A stretch of DNA of 64,000 nt, taken from Arthrobacter sp. Marseille-P9274 (lineage in GTDB: Bacteria; Actinomycetota; Actinomycetes; Actinomycetales; Micrococcaceae). The number at the start of each line of letters is the position of its first letter. Position 1 is the first letter of the stretch. Positions 1-10,195 of the stretch are shown here, one piece after another. The notes under the pieces are model-generated. The model worked only from the letters and a program-made list of their open reading frames with translations, ran no database searches and had not been told where the DNA came from. Both the position numbers and the translations under genes were made by a program. The stretch spans positions 1 to 64,000 of the forward strand of contig NZ_CAMPOV010000003.1 in the NCBI RefSeq assembly GCF_946892675.1, given 5' to 3'.

Positions 1-138
1 GACCCCTTCACCGACACCACACCACCACCCTTCTAAAACCGGGCCGGCGCCCAAGCAGCTGAAACCCGCCCGCGGCACCAGCCGAAACACCACGGTCGCG
101 GGCGCACGTCGGGAATAAACGAGCCGGCCAAGCGTTGA

Positions 139-159
139 CTTGAGTGCAACTTGCTCAGG
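139..159 (+). promoter_or_regulatory. Imperfect HAIR (HspR-type) operator upstream of clp gene
   Basis: CTTGAGT (139-145), seven bases, then GCTCAGG (153-159), which matches 5 of 7 bases of the expected ACTCAAG half-site. It lies 41 bases before a perfect HAIR. Two spaced HAIR sites would allow cooperative HspR repression. A TTGACT at 135-140 that overlaps this site could be a -35 element. Confidence 0.6.
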
Positions 160-199
160 TTTGGGCGGATGCGGAATAATCTCTGGCACAACGCGTTAA

Positions 200-220
200 C
201 TTGAGTCGAAGGCACTCAAG
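200..220 (+). promoter_or_regulatory. Perfect HAIR operator (HspR binding site)
   Basis: CTTGAGT (200-206), seven bases, ACTCAAG (214-220): an exact match to the HspR-associated inverted repeat known from Streptomyces and Mycobacterium heat-shock operons. It ends 15 bases before the ATG of the Clp ATPase gene, with the Shine-Dalgarno AGGAGG (226-231) in between. This predicts HspR repression relieved by heat or protein damage. No hspR gene is in the window. Confidence 0.85.
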
Positions 221-235
221 CAACCAGGAGGACAT

Positions 236-2884
<2,649 letters not shown>

Positions 2885-2895
2885 TCCGGATCGGG

Positions 2896-2932
2896 CCGGA
2901 CGCCGGCACCCACCTCGGGTGCCGGCGTCCGG
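2896..2932. terminator. Bidirectional terminator hairpin between clp and carD
   Basis: Perfect 16-bp stem (2896-2911 with 2917-2932) and 5-base loop, followed by TTT on the plus strand. It lies in the 65-bp gap between convergent genes. Confidence 0.75.
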
Positions 2933-2949
2933 TTTGCGCGTTAGGTTTC

Positions 2950-3450
2950 CTAGGCTCCGGCCAACTGGACGGCCAGCACGTCGTCGAGGACCTTCTCTGC
3001 CTCGTCATCTCCGATGCCCATGGCCAGGCAGATCTCGGTCACGAGCAGCCTCTTGGCATACCGGAGCATTTCCTTCTCCGCGTGCGACATGGTTCCTTTG
3101 GCCTCCAGCCGGCGGCTCAGGTCGCGGACCAGGCCGGCGGTCACGTAGATGTCGCCGGTCCGCAACCGCTCCTGGTTGACCTTGAACCGGCGGGACCACT
3201 GGCTTTCCTCGGCTTGCGAGGGTCCGCGGAGCTCGTCGAACAGCTTCTCCAGACCGTGGGTGTCGAGGACCGGACGCAGGCCGACCGCATCCGCGCTGTC
3301 CACCGGCACGCCCACGGTGAGATTGGTGTTGTGCACCTCCAGCAGGACATAGCTGCATTCGGCGTTCCTGAGAGGCCTGGTCTTGATGGCCCGTACCGTC
3401 GCGGGACCGTGGTGGGGATGGACAATTGTCTGGCCTTCGGCAAAACGCAT
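2950..3450 (-). CDS. carD: CarD-family transcriptional regulator
   Basis: A 166-residue CarD/CdnL-family protein, which in actinobacteria binds the RNA polymerase beta subunit and stabilises the open complex, notably at rRNA promoters. The N-terminus (FAEGQTIVHPHHGPATV) is the Tudor-like RNAP-interaction domain, and the helical C-terminal half (RAEEKEML-like, AKRLLVTEICLAMG) is the DNA-binding part. The ATG at 3450 is chosen because it starts directly at the conserved domain and has GAGGAA upstream; the open frame runs further but without homology. The protein is convergent with the Clp gene. Essential in mycobacteria, but other CarD copies may exist here. Confidence 0.92.
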   Translation of the reverse strand: MRFAEGQTIVHPHHGPATVRAIKTRPLRNAECSYVLLEVHNTNLTVGVPVDSADAVGLRPVLDTHGLEKLFDELRGPSQAEESQWSRRFKVNQERLRTGDIYVTAGLVRDLSRRLEAKGTMSHAEKEMLRYAKRLLVTEICLAMGIGDDEAEKVLDDVLAVQLAGA

Positions 3451-3745
3451 GGCAGTTCCTCTTCGTGCAATGGAAGCCACTCTCGACATCGGCGGGCACC
3501 CGGAGGTACGCGCGCTCGGTGGTCGTCCCACCTGCACGGACGGACGGCGAAGCCGACGGAACGGGGATCTGGCGGGCGCGCGGACAGCCTCGCGTCCACG
3601 GGTGGGCGCGCTTCCGGCCGCGAGCTTGGCTTCTTCCATTATCCCACCCAGTGGGGACATGTTCCCGGGGGGATCACGACGGCGGGAGACACCGGCGTCG
3701 TGCGTGGTATGGAATATCTGCGCGGCCGGGGACACACTACTGAAC
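3451..3745. other. Intergenic region, 295 bp, no gene seen
   Basis: Divergent region between carD and a small plus-strand ORF. I see no convincing coding region, repeat or RNA. It presumably holds the carD promoter; a GGATAATGG on the minus strand near 3640 could be a -10 element but has no clear -35 partner. Confidence 0.4.
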
Positions 3746-3919
3746 ATGAGCAGGCACATCCTGGACGTCCTGGTCAGGGCCGAGGAGGAGATGATCTTCC
3801 TCGGCCCCGACCATCCCTCCTACGCGTTGCTGGCCGATTTGGTCTCCTCAGTGCGGACTGCCTGGCAGGAGGGCTACGAGTCCGGAGGTCATGGGGCGGC
3901 GGCCAACCCCTACGCGTAG
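3746..3919 (+). CDS. Small hypothetical protein, 57 aa
   Basis: Short ORF starting MSRHILDVLVRAEEEM and ending in NPYA. It has the acidic/aliphatic helix pattern of a real small protein and normal G/C-ending codons, but no Shine-Dalgarno better than GGGGAC about 12 bases upstream. I do not recognise the family. It stands alone between the carD upstream region and a DUF6221 gene. Function unknown. Confidence 0.4.
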   Translation: MSRHILDVLVRAEEEMIFLGPDHPSYALLADLVSSVRTAWQEGYESGGHGAAANPYA

Positions 3920-4023
3920 CCGCGGCAGCCTCGCATTCCTTCCATGCTTCCTTCCGCGTACGACGACGGCGCTCCCCGGCCGTGCTCAGATCGCCGGCGT
4001 ACGGTGGGAGGGTGGAGGAGATC

Positions 4024-4278
4024 GTGGAGTTCCTGCTCGCGCGGATCGCCGAAGACGAAGCCAACGTCAGGTCCTGGGCGGAGGCCGCCGCCGTTCCGGT
4101 GCTGGACCGGGCGCTCGCCGAGTGCGAGGCCAAGCGCAGGCTGATCCGCCACGTCCGGCAGCTGGCCGGGCACGGCGGCGAGGACCAGGCCCTGCTCACG
4201 CTGCTTCAAATCATGGCTCTGCCCTATGTCGGCCACCCCGCCTACCGCGAACGCTGGCGTCCGGCCGGCCGCCCGTGA
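4024..4278 (+). CDS. DUF6221 family protein
   Basis: An 84-residue protein with the pattern of DUF6221, a small actinobacterial family of unknown function: a start like FLLARIAEDE, a middle segment with VLAE/LAECEAKRRLI, and a C-terminal LYVGHPAYRERW-type end. The GTG at 4024 is preferred because GGAGG (4014-4018) is correctly spaced; an in-frame GTG at 4012 would add four residues but has its purine run directly against it. Members are often found in actinobacterial genomes near phage or housekeeping genes; nothing nearby indicates a role. Confidence 0.7.
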   Translation: MEFLLARIAEDEANVRSWAEAAAVPVLDRALAECEAKRRLIRHVRQLAGHGGEDQALLTLLQIMALPYVGHPAYRERWRPAGRP

Positions 4279-4348
4279 CTCGTGCGCGATGCTCCGCCAT
4301 CAGGGCCGGTAGCCCCGCGTGCCGGCCGTGCGTGAGAAGATCGCGTAC

Positions 4349-5290
4349 GTGACCGATCGACTGATGCTCCTCGACACTGCGTCGCTCTACTTCCGTGCTT
4401 TCCACGGCGTGCCGGACAGCCTCAAGGCCCCGGACGGCACTCCGGTGAACGCCGTCCGGGGCCTCCTCGACATCATCGCCCGGCTCGTCACCGACTTCCG
4501 GCCGACCCGGCTCGTCGCCTGCTGGGACGACGACTGGCGTCCTGGGTGGCGCGTCGACCTCCTCCCCACCTACAAGGCGCACCGGGTCGCGCAGGCCGTC
4601 CCGGGTGGCGTCGACGTGGAGGAGACGCCGCCCGGCCTGGTCGCACAGCTGCCGCTCCTGCGCGAGGTGCTGGAGGCGCTGGACGTCACCGTGATCGGGG
4701 CCGCGGAGCATGAGGCCGACGACGTCATCGGCAGCCTCGCGTCACAGGCGGCCATGCCGGTCGACATCGTCACCGGCGACCGCGACCTCTTCCAGCTCGT
4801 CGACGATTCACGCGACGTGCGGGTCATTTACACGGCCCGAGGCATGAGCAAGCTCGAGACGGTGACCGATGTGACGGTCGTCGGCAAGTACGGTGTGCTG
4901 CCGGTGCAGTACGCCGACTACGCGGCCCTGCGCGGCGACGCTTCGGACGGGCTGCCCGGCGTCTCCGGAATTGGCGAGAAGACCGCGGCCAAGCTGCTCC
5001 AGGAATTCGTGGACCTGGACGGGATCATCGCGGCGGGCTCGGATCCGGGCGCGGCGATGTCGGCGGCGATCCGCACGAAGCTTGCCGCCGCCGCGGACTA
5101 CCTCGCCGCGGCACCCAGGGTCGTCCAGGTGGTCCGAAACCTCGATTTCGGCGAGATCGACGCCGCCATCCGGCCGCTCGACGCCGAACGGCTTGAGCGC
5201 ATCGAGCGGCTCGGCAAGGAACACAACCTCGGCGGATCCGTGCACCGCGTCCTCCGCGCGCTCGGGAACGAGCCGGCGCCTGCACCCTGA
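4349..5290 (+). CDS. 5'-3' exonuclease (PolA N-domain-like FEN nuclease)
   Basis: About 313 residues, equal to the stand-alone flap/5'-3' exonuclease family related to the N-terminal domain of DNA polymerase I. Visible metal-binding acids are in MLLDTASLYFRAFHG, VACWDDDWRP, EHEADDVIG and VTGDRDLFQLV, and the helix-hairpin-helix (GIGEKTAAKLLQEF) binds DNA. It probably processes flaps or RNA primers in repair and replication. The GTG at 4349 is chosen (VTDRLMLLDTAS) because homology begins there and GAGAAG lies 9 bases upstream; the reading frame extends to a GTG at 4319. Confidence 0.88.
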   Translation: MTDRLMLLDTASLYFRAFHGVPDSLKAPDGTPVNAVRGLLDIIARLVTDFRPTRLVACWDDDWRPGWRVDLLPTYKAHRVAQAVPGGVDVEETPPGLVAQLPLLREVLEALDVTVIGAAEHEADDVIGSLASQAAMPVDIVTGDRDLFQLVDDSRDVRVIYTARGMSKLETVTDVTVVGKYGVLPVQYADYAALRGDASDGLPGVSGIGEKTAAKLLQEFVDLDGIIAAGSDPGAAMSAAIRTKLAAAADYLAAAPRVVQVVRNLDFGEIDAAIRPLDAERLERIERLGKEHNLGGSVHRVLRALGNEPAPAP

Positions 5291-5370
5291 TCGATCGTCG
5301 ACATCCGGCATAAAACCCGGGCGTCTTGCGACGAAAGCCCTTAAGCGCTGCCCGCGCAGCGGAGCCGGGG

Positions 5371-5850
5371 CTACCGGCCGTGGAAGCGCCGGTGGAGCTC
5401 CATGACGTTGTCCGCAAGTTCCGCAACGGGGCCGTCGACCGGCACGCCGGGGGCGACGGCCCCGATGGGGAGTGGCGCCACGGGCCCCGGGGCCAGGTCC
5501 CAGTCCTTTAGCCAGCTCCCCAGCTGGTCGGAGGACACCGCATAGACGATTCGGCCCAGCCCCACCCAGGCGTGTGCGGCGGAGCACATCGGGCAGTGCT
5601 CGCCGGAGGTGTAAACCGTGGCGGCCGCGCGTTGTTCCGGGTCAAGTTGGTTGGCAGCCCATCGGGCGATCTCGAACTCCGGATGCCTCGTTTGGTCGCC
5701 CTCCTTCACCCGGTTCCGGTCTTCGACCAGGACCCGTCCCCCGCCATCGACGAGTATCGAGCCGAACGGCTCGTCGCCGGCTTCGAGTGCTTCGGCGGCC
5801 AACTCCACACAGCGGCGCAGATGTACGAGGTCGGTGCCGGAAATGCCCAT
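5371..5850 (-). CDS. Nucleoside/cytidine-deaminase-like zinc hydrolase
   Basis: A 159-residue member of the cytidine/deoxycytidylate/guanine deaminase fold. The zinc site is visible as THPEFE (His and catalytic Glu) and CPMC in GEHCPMCSAAH. The residue before the first Cys is His rather than the Pro of the usual PCxxC, so the substrate may differ from tRNA adenosine or guanine. The ATG at 5850 is used; an in-frame TTG at 5877 lies only one base before the end of the upstream SARP gene. The 27-bp gap to that gene suggests co-transcription. Confidence 0.8.
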   Translation of the reverse strand: MGISGTDLVHLRRCVELAAEALEAGDEPFGSILVDGGGRVLVEDRNRVKEGDQTRHPEFEIARWAANQLDPEQRAAATVYTSGEHCPMCSAAHAWVGLGRIVYAVSSDQLGSWLKDWDLAPGPVAPLPIGAVAPGVPVDGPVAELADNVMELHRRFHGR

Positions 5851-5877
5851 GGCTCGATTATGGGCCCCGCGGGGCAA

Positions 5878-6828
5878 TCAGGCGACGGCGAGCGCCTTGT
5901 CCAGGAATTTGCCGATGACGTTGCCGGCGGTGACATGGTCGGCTACGTCGAGGCCCGGGATCCGGGCTCCGGCACGGAGCCCGCTCGTGCGCTGCTTGGC
6001 ATGTTCGTTCAGGCAGAGCAGGGCGGAGAGCAGCTCGGCCAGGCCGGCTTCCTCGGTGGAAGTCTGCCGCAGGAGCCGGGAATGCGCGGCCTGGAGCTCG
6101 TCGCCCGGGCTGCAGCCAAGGTCGCGGCGGAGGTTGGTGCGGTAGCGGTCGTAGGCCTGGAGGGCCTCGGTGTAGCGGCCGCTCTGCTCGAGGCCGGCCA
6201 CCAGGGCCGTCCAGGCGCGCTCGTTCAGCGGTTCCGAGGCGACGGCGCGCTGAGCCCAGTGCACGGCGTCGTCGTTATGGCCCAAAGCCGCCGCTGCCTG
6301 CGATGCCCGGATGCGGCAGTCGACCACCAGGGCCTCGTGCCGGCGGCGGGCTTCCTCCGCCCACTCGACCGTGAGTTCGTTGGAGAGCAGCGGCGCCGAG
6401 GCCATGTCCAGCACCTTGAGCAGCCGCTCGTAGGCTTCGGCCGGCTTGGTGCCGTCGACGAGGCCCACCAGCCGCTCGAAGCGGTCAAGGTCCACGCTGA
6501 CCAGCTTAGGATCCAGGAAGTAGCAGCCGTGTTCGGTGCGCAGCGGCCCGGTCTTGGCCTGGCCGGGCTGGATGTGCCGGCGGATGACGCTGACATAGCT
6601 TTCCAGTGTGGCGCGCGCGGTGGCCGGCGGGTTTCCGCCCCAGAGCAGCTCGATCATCCGGTCCCGGGAGATGCTGATACCCGGCTGGAGGGCCAGGATC
6701 TCGAGGACCTGCCGGGCCTTCGGGCTGCCGAGGGTGGCAGCGGTCATGACCCGGCCCGCACGTTCCACCTTCAGGCTGCCGATGAGACGGATGGAAATGG
6801 ACACGGCAGAACTGGTTTCTGATTTCAT
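5878..6828 (-). CDS. SARP/AfsR-type BTAD transcriptional regulator
   Basis: A 316-residue SARP-like activator. Residues about 10-100 form an OmpR-type winged helix (IRLIGSLKVERAGR, SPKARQVLEILAL, ISRDRMIELLWG), followed by the bacterial transcriptional activation domain with TPR-like helices (AEAYERLLKVLDMASAPLLS through ALQAYDRYRTNLRRDLG). SARPs activate adjacent secondary-metabolite or surface genes by binding direct repeats. It lacks the NB-ARC domain of full AfsR. It diverges from the cell-surface cassette starting at 7120, across a structured 291-bp spacer, so that cassette is its likely target; the deaminase downstream is probably in its own operon. Confidence 0.88.
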   Translation of the reverse strand: MKSETSSAVSISIRLIGSLKVERAGRVMTAATLGSPKARQVLEILALQPGISISRDRMIELLWGGNPPATARATLESYVSVIRRHIQPGQAKTGPLRTEHGCYFLDPKLVSVDLDRFERLVGLVDGTKPAEAYERLLKVLDMASAPLLSNELTVEWAEEARRRHEALVVDCRIRASQAAAALGHNDDAVHWAQRAVASEPLNERAWTALVAGLEQSGRYTEALQAYDRYRTNLRRDLGCSPGDELQAAHSRLLRQTSTEEAGLAELLSALLCLNEHAKQRTSGLRAGARIPGLDVADHVTAGNVIGKFLDKALAVA

Positions 6829-6918
6829 GATCGCCCCTACCCCAACTTGTTCCGGCGCCCTCAACAACACCGGTGGCTTAATGGTCGGCGCGGTTCCACA
6901 CTGCCGCCAGCCCACTCT

Positions 6919-6960
6919 GGGGCGGAACCCCCACCCTCAAATCTTGGGGGGTTCCGCCCC
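6919..6960 (+). repeat. Hairpin 1 in SARP/surface-cassette spacer
   Basis: Perfect 14-bp inverted repeat: GGGGCGGAACCCCC (6919-6932) with GGGGGTTCCGCCCC (6947-6960), 14-base loop. An alternative six-base GGGGGG/CCCCCC fold (6946-6962) competes with it. Confidence 0.7.
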
Positions 6961-7039
6961 CCTCGGACCCTCCCTGACCTGCGCAAAGATTTTTCCAAGG
7001 GGCGTGGGCGAAGGTTTTACCGGATCCCACGCGGTCCAC

Positions 7040-7077
7040 AAGGGTCCCGACGCTCCCCCCAACCCGTCGGGGCCCTT
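7040..7077 (+). repeat. Hairpin 2 in SARP/surface-cassette spacer
   Basis: AAGGGTCCCGACG (7040-7052) pairs with CGTCGGGGCCCTT (7065-7077), 13 bp with one G-U, 12-base loop. TTTTT follows at 7096-7100, too far for a classical terminator. Confidence 0.6.
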
Positions 7078-7119
7078 CCGGCCGTCCGCCCAAAGTTTTT
7101 GCAAGTTCCCGGGCGAAGC

Positions 7120-7683
7120 ATGAGCACCATGTCAGCAACACAGCTTGAACAAGAGGCACCGGTACCGGCACAGGCGCAGCATTCTCCGCGGCGCCACCGC
7201 CGGCTGATTGTCATCCCGCTGGCACTGGTGTGCGTGCTCGGGATCACTTTCGGGTACCTGTTCCTCAATGCGGAGGTCAAGTCCAGCGCTCCGATGGGCG
7301 CCTCCGTAGATGTACCGGGCGGATCGGCCAGCATTACCGGCCTCGTTCCGCTCGAAATCGATGGGTGGCAGCCGCCTTCTCCGGTGGCCGCCCTCAGTGA
7401 GGAACCGCAGGAGGGTGCGCACCGTGTACGCATCCAGGTGCAGTTCACGGCCTTGGACGAGGCCGGACTGCCCCTTGATCCTGCCGGTTTCTTCGTTGAC
7501 GGATTGGGCTCGGGGAAGCCGCATCCGCTCTGGACCTCGTCCTCATCCATGACGCTGGACCAGGGGGAAACCGTCAATACCACCATGGTGTTCGAGCTGC
7601 CGGACAAGGCGATTGCCCTGGTGCTGGAGGACTCCTCCGGCAGCCGGCTTTCGCTCGGCACCGAGCACCATTCGGCCGGCTAA
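7120..7683 (+). CDS. Membrane-anchored protein with exported Ig-like domain
   Basis: A 187-residue protein with a basic N-terminus (HSPRRHRR), one membrane segment (LIVIPLALVCVLGITFGYLF, residues about 29-48) and an exported beta-rich domain with VRIQVQFTALDEAG and MTLDQGETVNTTMVFELPD, a pattern like DUF4352/immunoglobulin-fold telokin proteins. It is the first gene of the plus-strand surface cassette and precedes a multicopper oxidase by 87 bp. The start is uncertain: ATG 7120 has no good Shine-Dalgarno and ATG 7129 is equally possible. It could be a copper- or ligand-binding partner of the oxidase; this is inference only. Confidence 0.7.
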   Translation: MSTMSATQLEQEAPVPAQAQHSPRRHRRLIVIPLALVCVLGITFGYLFLNAEVKSSAPMGASVDVPGGSASITGLVPLEIDGWQPPSPVAALSEEPQEGAHRVRIQVQFTALDEAGLPLDPAGFFVDGLGSGKPHPLWTSSSSMTLDQGETVNTTMVFELPDKAIALVLEDSSGSRLSLGTEHHSAG

Positions 7684-7702
7684 AGAGCCCGGCCAACGAC
7701 GG

Positions 7703-7727
7703 CGGAGGCGACGTTGGGGTGCCTCCG
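7703..7727 (+). repeat. Small hairpin between anchored protein and oxidase genes
   Basis: CGGAGGC (7703-7709) pairs with GCCTCCG (7721-7727), preceded by ACGACGG. It resembles a weak copy of the GACGACGGCGG terminator family and could attenuate read-through into the oxidase gene. Confidence 0.35.
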
Positions 7728-7770
7728 TTCCGCCGGTCAGCAACAAGTCATCATTGGGAGGTGACTCGAC

Positions 7771-9384
7771 ATGTCAGTTTCACGACGCAAACTCCTGCAA
7801 TGGGGAGGCCTGGGAGTAGTCGGGGCGGGGCTAGTGACCGTGCCTATTACGACCGTATCGGCCAAGTCGGCCAGCCAGCTCAGCTCGCGGGATATGCCAA
7901 AGCCGTTCAAAACGGCGTTCCGGCGCCCGCCCAAGCTGGATCCGGTAGACATCACTTACGAGGACGACGGCACGCAGGTCAACCACTACACGATCGCTAT
8001 GCGGCAGGCTTCCGCGCAGATCCTGCCGACCAAGAAGACCGGAATCCTCGGCTATAACGGGACGTTCCCGGGGCCGACGATCGAGTTGGACCAAGGCACC
8101 AAGTCGGTGGTGCACATGCGCAACCGGCTACCGAAGAACCACCCGCAGTGGAGCAAGCATTTGCTGGCCGCCTCGACCCACCTCCACGGTTCGGCCACGC
8201 TGCCGCAGTACGACGGCTACGCCAATGACGTAACCCTGCCCGGATTCTCCAAGGACTACCAGTATCCGAACTTCCAGCCGGCCCGGACGATCTGGTACCA
8301 CGATCACGGTGTGCACTTCACCGCGCAGAACGTCTACTCCGGCCTGGCTGGCATGTACATCCTCCATGACGAGGTGGAAAAGGAGTTGTTGCCGCAGGGC
8401 GAATTCGATGTGCCGATGGTGGTCAGCGACGCGATGTTCGCCGCGGATGGCTCGCTCGCCTATGACGACCGGGACCACTCCGGCCTGTGGGGCGATGTCA
8501 TCCTGGTGAACGGCGTGCCGTGGCCGGTGATGAAGGTCCAGCCGCGGGTCTACCGCTTCCGGATCCTCAACGCCTCCATCTCGCGCTCGTACCGCTTCTC
8601 GCTCAGCTCCGGGCAGCCGCTGCATGTCGTCGGGACCGACGGCGGGCTGATGCCGGCCACGCAGTCCGTGGGCAACTTCCGGCACGGGATGGCCGAGCGC
8701 TACGAAGTGCTGATCGACTTCAGCAAGTACAAGCCCGGCACCCGGGTGGAGCTGCGTAACCTCTCCAACAAGAACAATCGGGACTACGACTTCACCGGCA
8801 AGGTGATGGCCTTCGATGTTGTCGCCGGTCCGGCGGACATGAAATCGGATCCAAGGTGGAACCACATTCCCACCACCCTGGTTGACTCCGAGGCCATGCA
8901 CCTGACCGAGGACGATGCCGAAGAAGACCGCCGGTTCCGCGTCGAAAAGGACGGACTCGTCGAACCGTGGACCATCAACGGCGTGACCTGGGAGGACGTG
9001 ATCGCCAGCAACTTCAAGCTGGCGCACGCCGATCCCAAGCTGAACTCCGTCGAGGTCTGGGAGATCGAGAACAAGTCCGGCGGCTGGTTCCACCCCGTGC
9101 ACATCCATCTGGTCGACTTCCGCATCCTCAGCCGCAACGGCAAGGCGCCCTACGCGTGGGAACGCGGGCCGAAGGACGTGGTCTACATCGGCGAAAACGA
9201 GAAGGTCGACGTCGTTATGCGGTTCGGTCCGCACCAGGGCCGCTACATGGTGCACTGCCACAACCTGCCGCACGAGGACCACTCGATGATGTTCCAGTTC
9301 CGGGTCGGGCTGGGCGAGGACGACGAGGATCCGTGGGACCCGATCAATGCCGCCCCGGCCGAGTTCGACGACGACCCCGACTGA
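7771..9384 (+). CDS. Tat-exported multicopper oxidase (CotA/bilirubin oxidase type)
   Basis: A 537-residue three-domain multicopper oxidase. The twin-arginine signal MSVSRRKLLQWGGLG predicts folded export. All four copper motifs are seen: HLHG (residues 137-140), WYHDHG (175-180), HPVHIH (441-446) and HCHNLPHEDHSMM (495-507), which gives the T1 Cys496 and a likely axial Met506 as in CotA. The family oxidises phenolics, bilirubin or metals and reduces oxygen to water. A strong GGGAGGTGA precedes the ATG. It sits between an anchored Ig-like protein and a signal peptidase, so it probably acts at the outer face of the membrane or in the wall. Confidence 0.93.
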   Translation: MSVSRRKLLQWGGLGVVGAGLVTVPITTVSAKSASQLSSRDMPKPFKTAFRRPPKLDPVDITYEDDGTQVNHYTIAMRQASAQILPTKKTGILGYNGTFPGPTIELDQGTKSVVHMRNRLPKNHPQWSKHLLAASTHLHGSATLPQYDGYANDVTLPGFSKDYQYPNFQPARTIWYHDHGVHFTAQNVYSGLAGMYILHDEVEKELLPQGEFDVPMVVSDAMFAADGSLAYDDRDHSGLWGDVILVNGVPWPVMKVQPRVYRFRILNASISRSYRFSLSSGQPLHVVGTDGGLMPATQSVGNFRHGMAERYEVLIDFSKYKPGTRVELRNLSNKNNRDYDFTGKVMAFDVVAGPADMKSDPRWNHIPTTLVDSEAMHLTEDDAEEDRRFRVEKDGLVEPWTINGVTWEDVIASNFKLAHADPKLNSVEVWEIENKSGGWFHPVHIHLVDFRILSRNGKAPYAWERGPKDVVYIGENEKVDVVMRFGPHQGRYMVHCHNLPHEDHSMMFQFRVGLGEDDEDPWDPINAAPAEFDDDPD

Positions 9385-9391
9385 TCCTGCC

Positions 9392-9988
9392 ATGCGATCG
9401 GGAGCCGGGCTGCGTCCACCGCGGCGCAGCCCGGCGCACCGCGCCGGCACCGCCCCCGCCCGCCGCGCCGCTGCCGGTCCGGGGAGGACCTCGGGCCCTC
9501 CCCGGAAACGGAAGCTCAGCGCCCTGGCGGGCGGCGCCGTCGTCCTTGCCCTGCTGCTGGGTGTGCGCACCTGGGTAGCAGAGCCGGTGGCGGTGGACTC
9601 CGACAGCATGGCCCCGACGCTGCCGCCGGGCAGCATCGCGATTGTGCTCAAAACCGCGCCGGCCTGGTTCGGCGTGCACGCCGGCGACGTCGTCGTACTC
9701 GATTCCCCGCTCGACGGCACCCGCATCATCAAGCGCGTGGTCGCGGTCGGCGGACAGACCGTGGAGGTCGACGACGCCATCCTGCTCGTGGATGGCGCCG
9801 CCCCTCCGGAGCCGTATGTGGACCACCGCACGATCGACGGCACGCACTTCATCCCCACCGCCGTGCCGCCCGGCGAGGTATTCGTCATGGGCGACAACCG
9901 CGAGCGTTCCATCGACTCGCGGGACTTCGGCACGGTGCCCGTGGAGGAGATCCGCGGCACCGTGGTCAAACCCTCCATCCGGCCGTAA
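9392..9988 (+). CDS. lepB: Signal peptidase I
   Basis: A 198-residue type I signal peptidase with a Pro/Arg-rich cytoplasmic N-terminus, one membrane anchor (LSALAGGAVVLALLLGV) and the S26 catalytic pair: Ser72 in DSDSMAPTL and Lys114 in IIKRVVAVGG, with the GDNRERSIDSRDFG box downstream. Presence of the Lys rules out an archaeal/SipW-type enzyme. It starts 8 bp after the oxidase gene; an in-frame ATG at 9347 would overlap that gene. Position in the cassette suggests a dedicated enzyme that matures the downstream fibronectin-type protein. Confidence 0.9.
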   Translation: MRSGAGLRPPRRSPAHRAGTAPARRAAAGPGRTSGPPRKRKLSALAGGAVVLALLLGVRTWVAEPVAVDSDSMAPTLPPGSIAIVLKTAPAWFGVHAGDVVVLDSPLDGTRIIKRVVAVGGQTVEVDDAILLVDGAAPPEPYVDHRTIDGTHFIPTAVPPGEVFVMGDNRERSIDSRDFGTVPVEEIRGTVVKPSIRP

Positions 9989-10195
9989 ACAACGACGGCG
10001 GCGCCTGCCTTTGCGGGGCGGGGACCGAGAAGCCAAGAAATTTTCAAGAGGAAGCGGCAAACCTCAGGGCAAGCCGGAACCGCCATCCATCGGATCCGGA
10101 TTGGGGAAAGTCAGCAGTTCCGCCGCCGGCAACGCCGGTCGGGGCATCCATCCAGGCAGACCTTCGGATCCGCCTTCCGTCTCAAAGGACACACC

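Larger units (their letters stand above)
6829..7119. promoter_or_regulatory. Structured divergent regulatory region, no gene
   Basis: The 291-bp spacer between the SARP gene and the surface cassette contains two strong hairpins (6919-6960, 7040-7077) and two near-copies of an AT-rich block, CAAAGATTTTTCCAAG (6984-6999) and CAAAGTTTTTGCAAG (7091-7105). No ORF here looks coding. It probably holds divergent promoters and the leader of the 7120 gene. Confidence 0.5.

Noticed and set aside
3082-4278. 398-residue plus-strand frame through carD and the upstream region
   Set aside because: Most of it is antisense to carD; only the last part (from about 4024) matches a family (DUF6221).
9392-9988. 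SipW-type signal peptidase paired with a TasA-like fibre protein
   Set aside because: The catalytic Lys114 of the P-type enzyme is present; SipW-type enzymes lack it, and the FN3 protein shows no TasA/camelysin motif.
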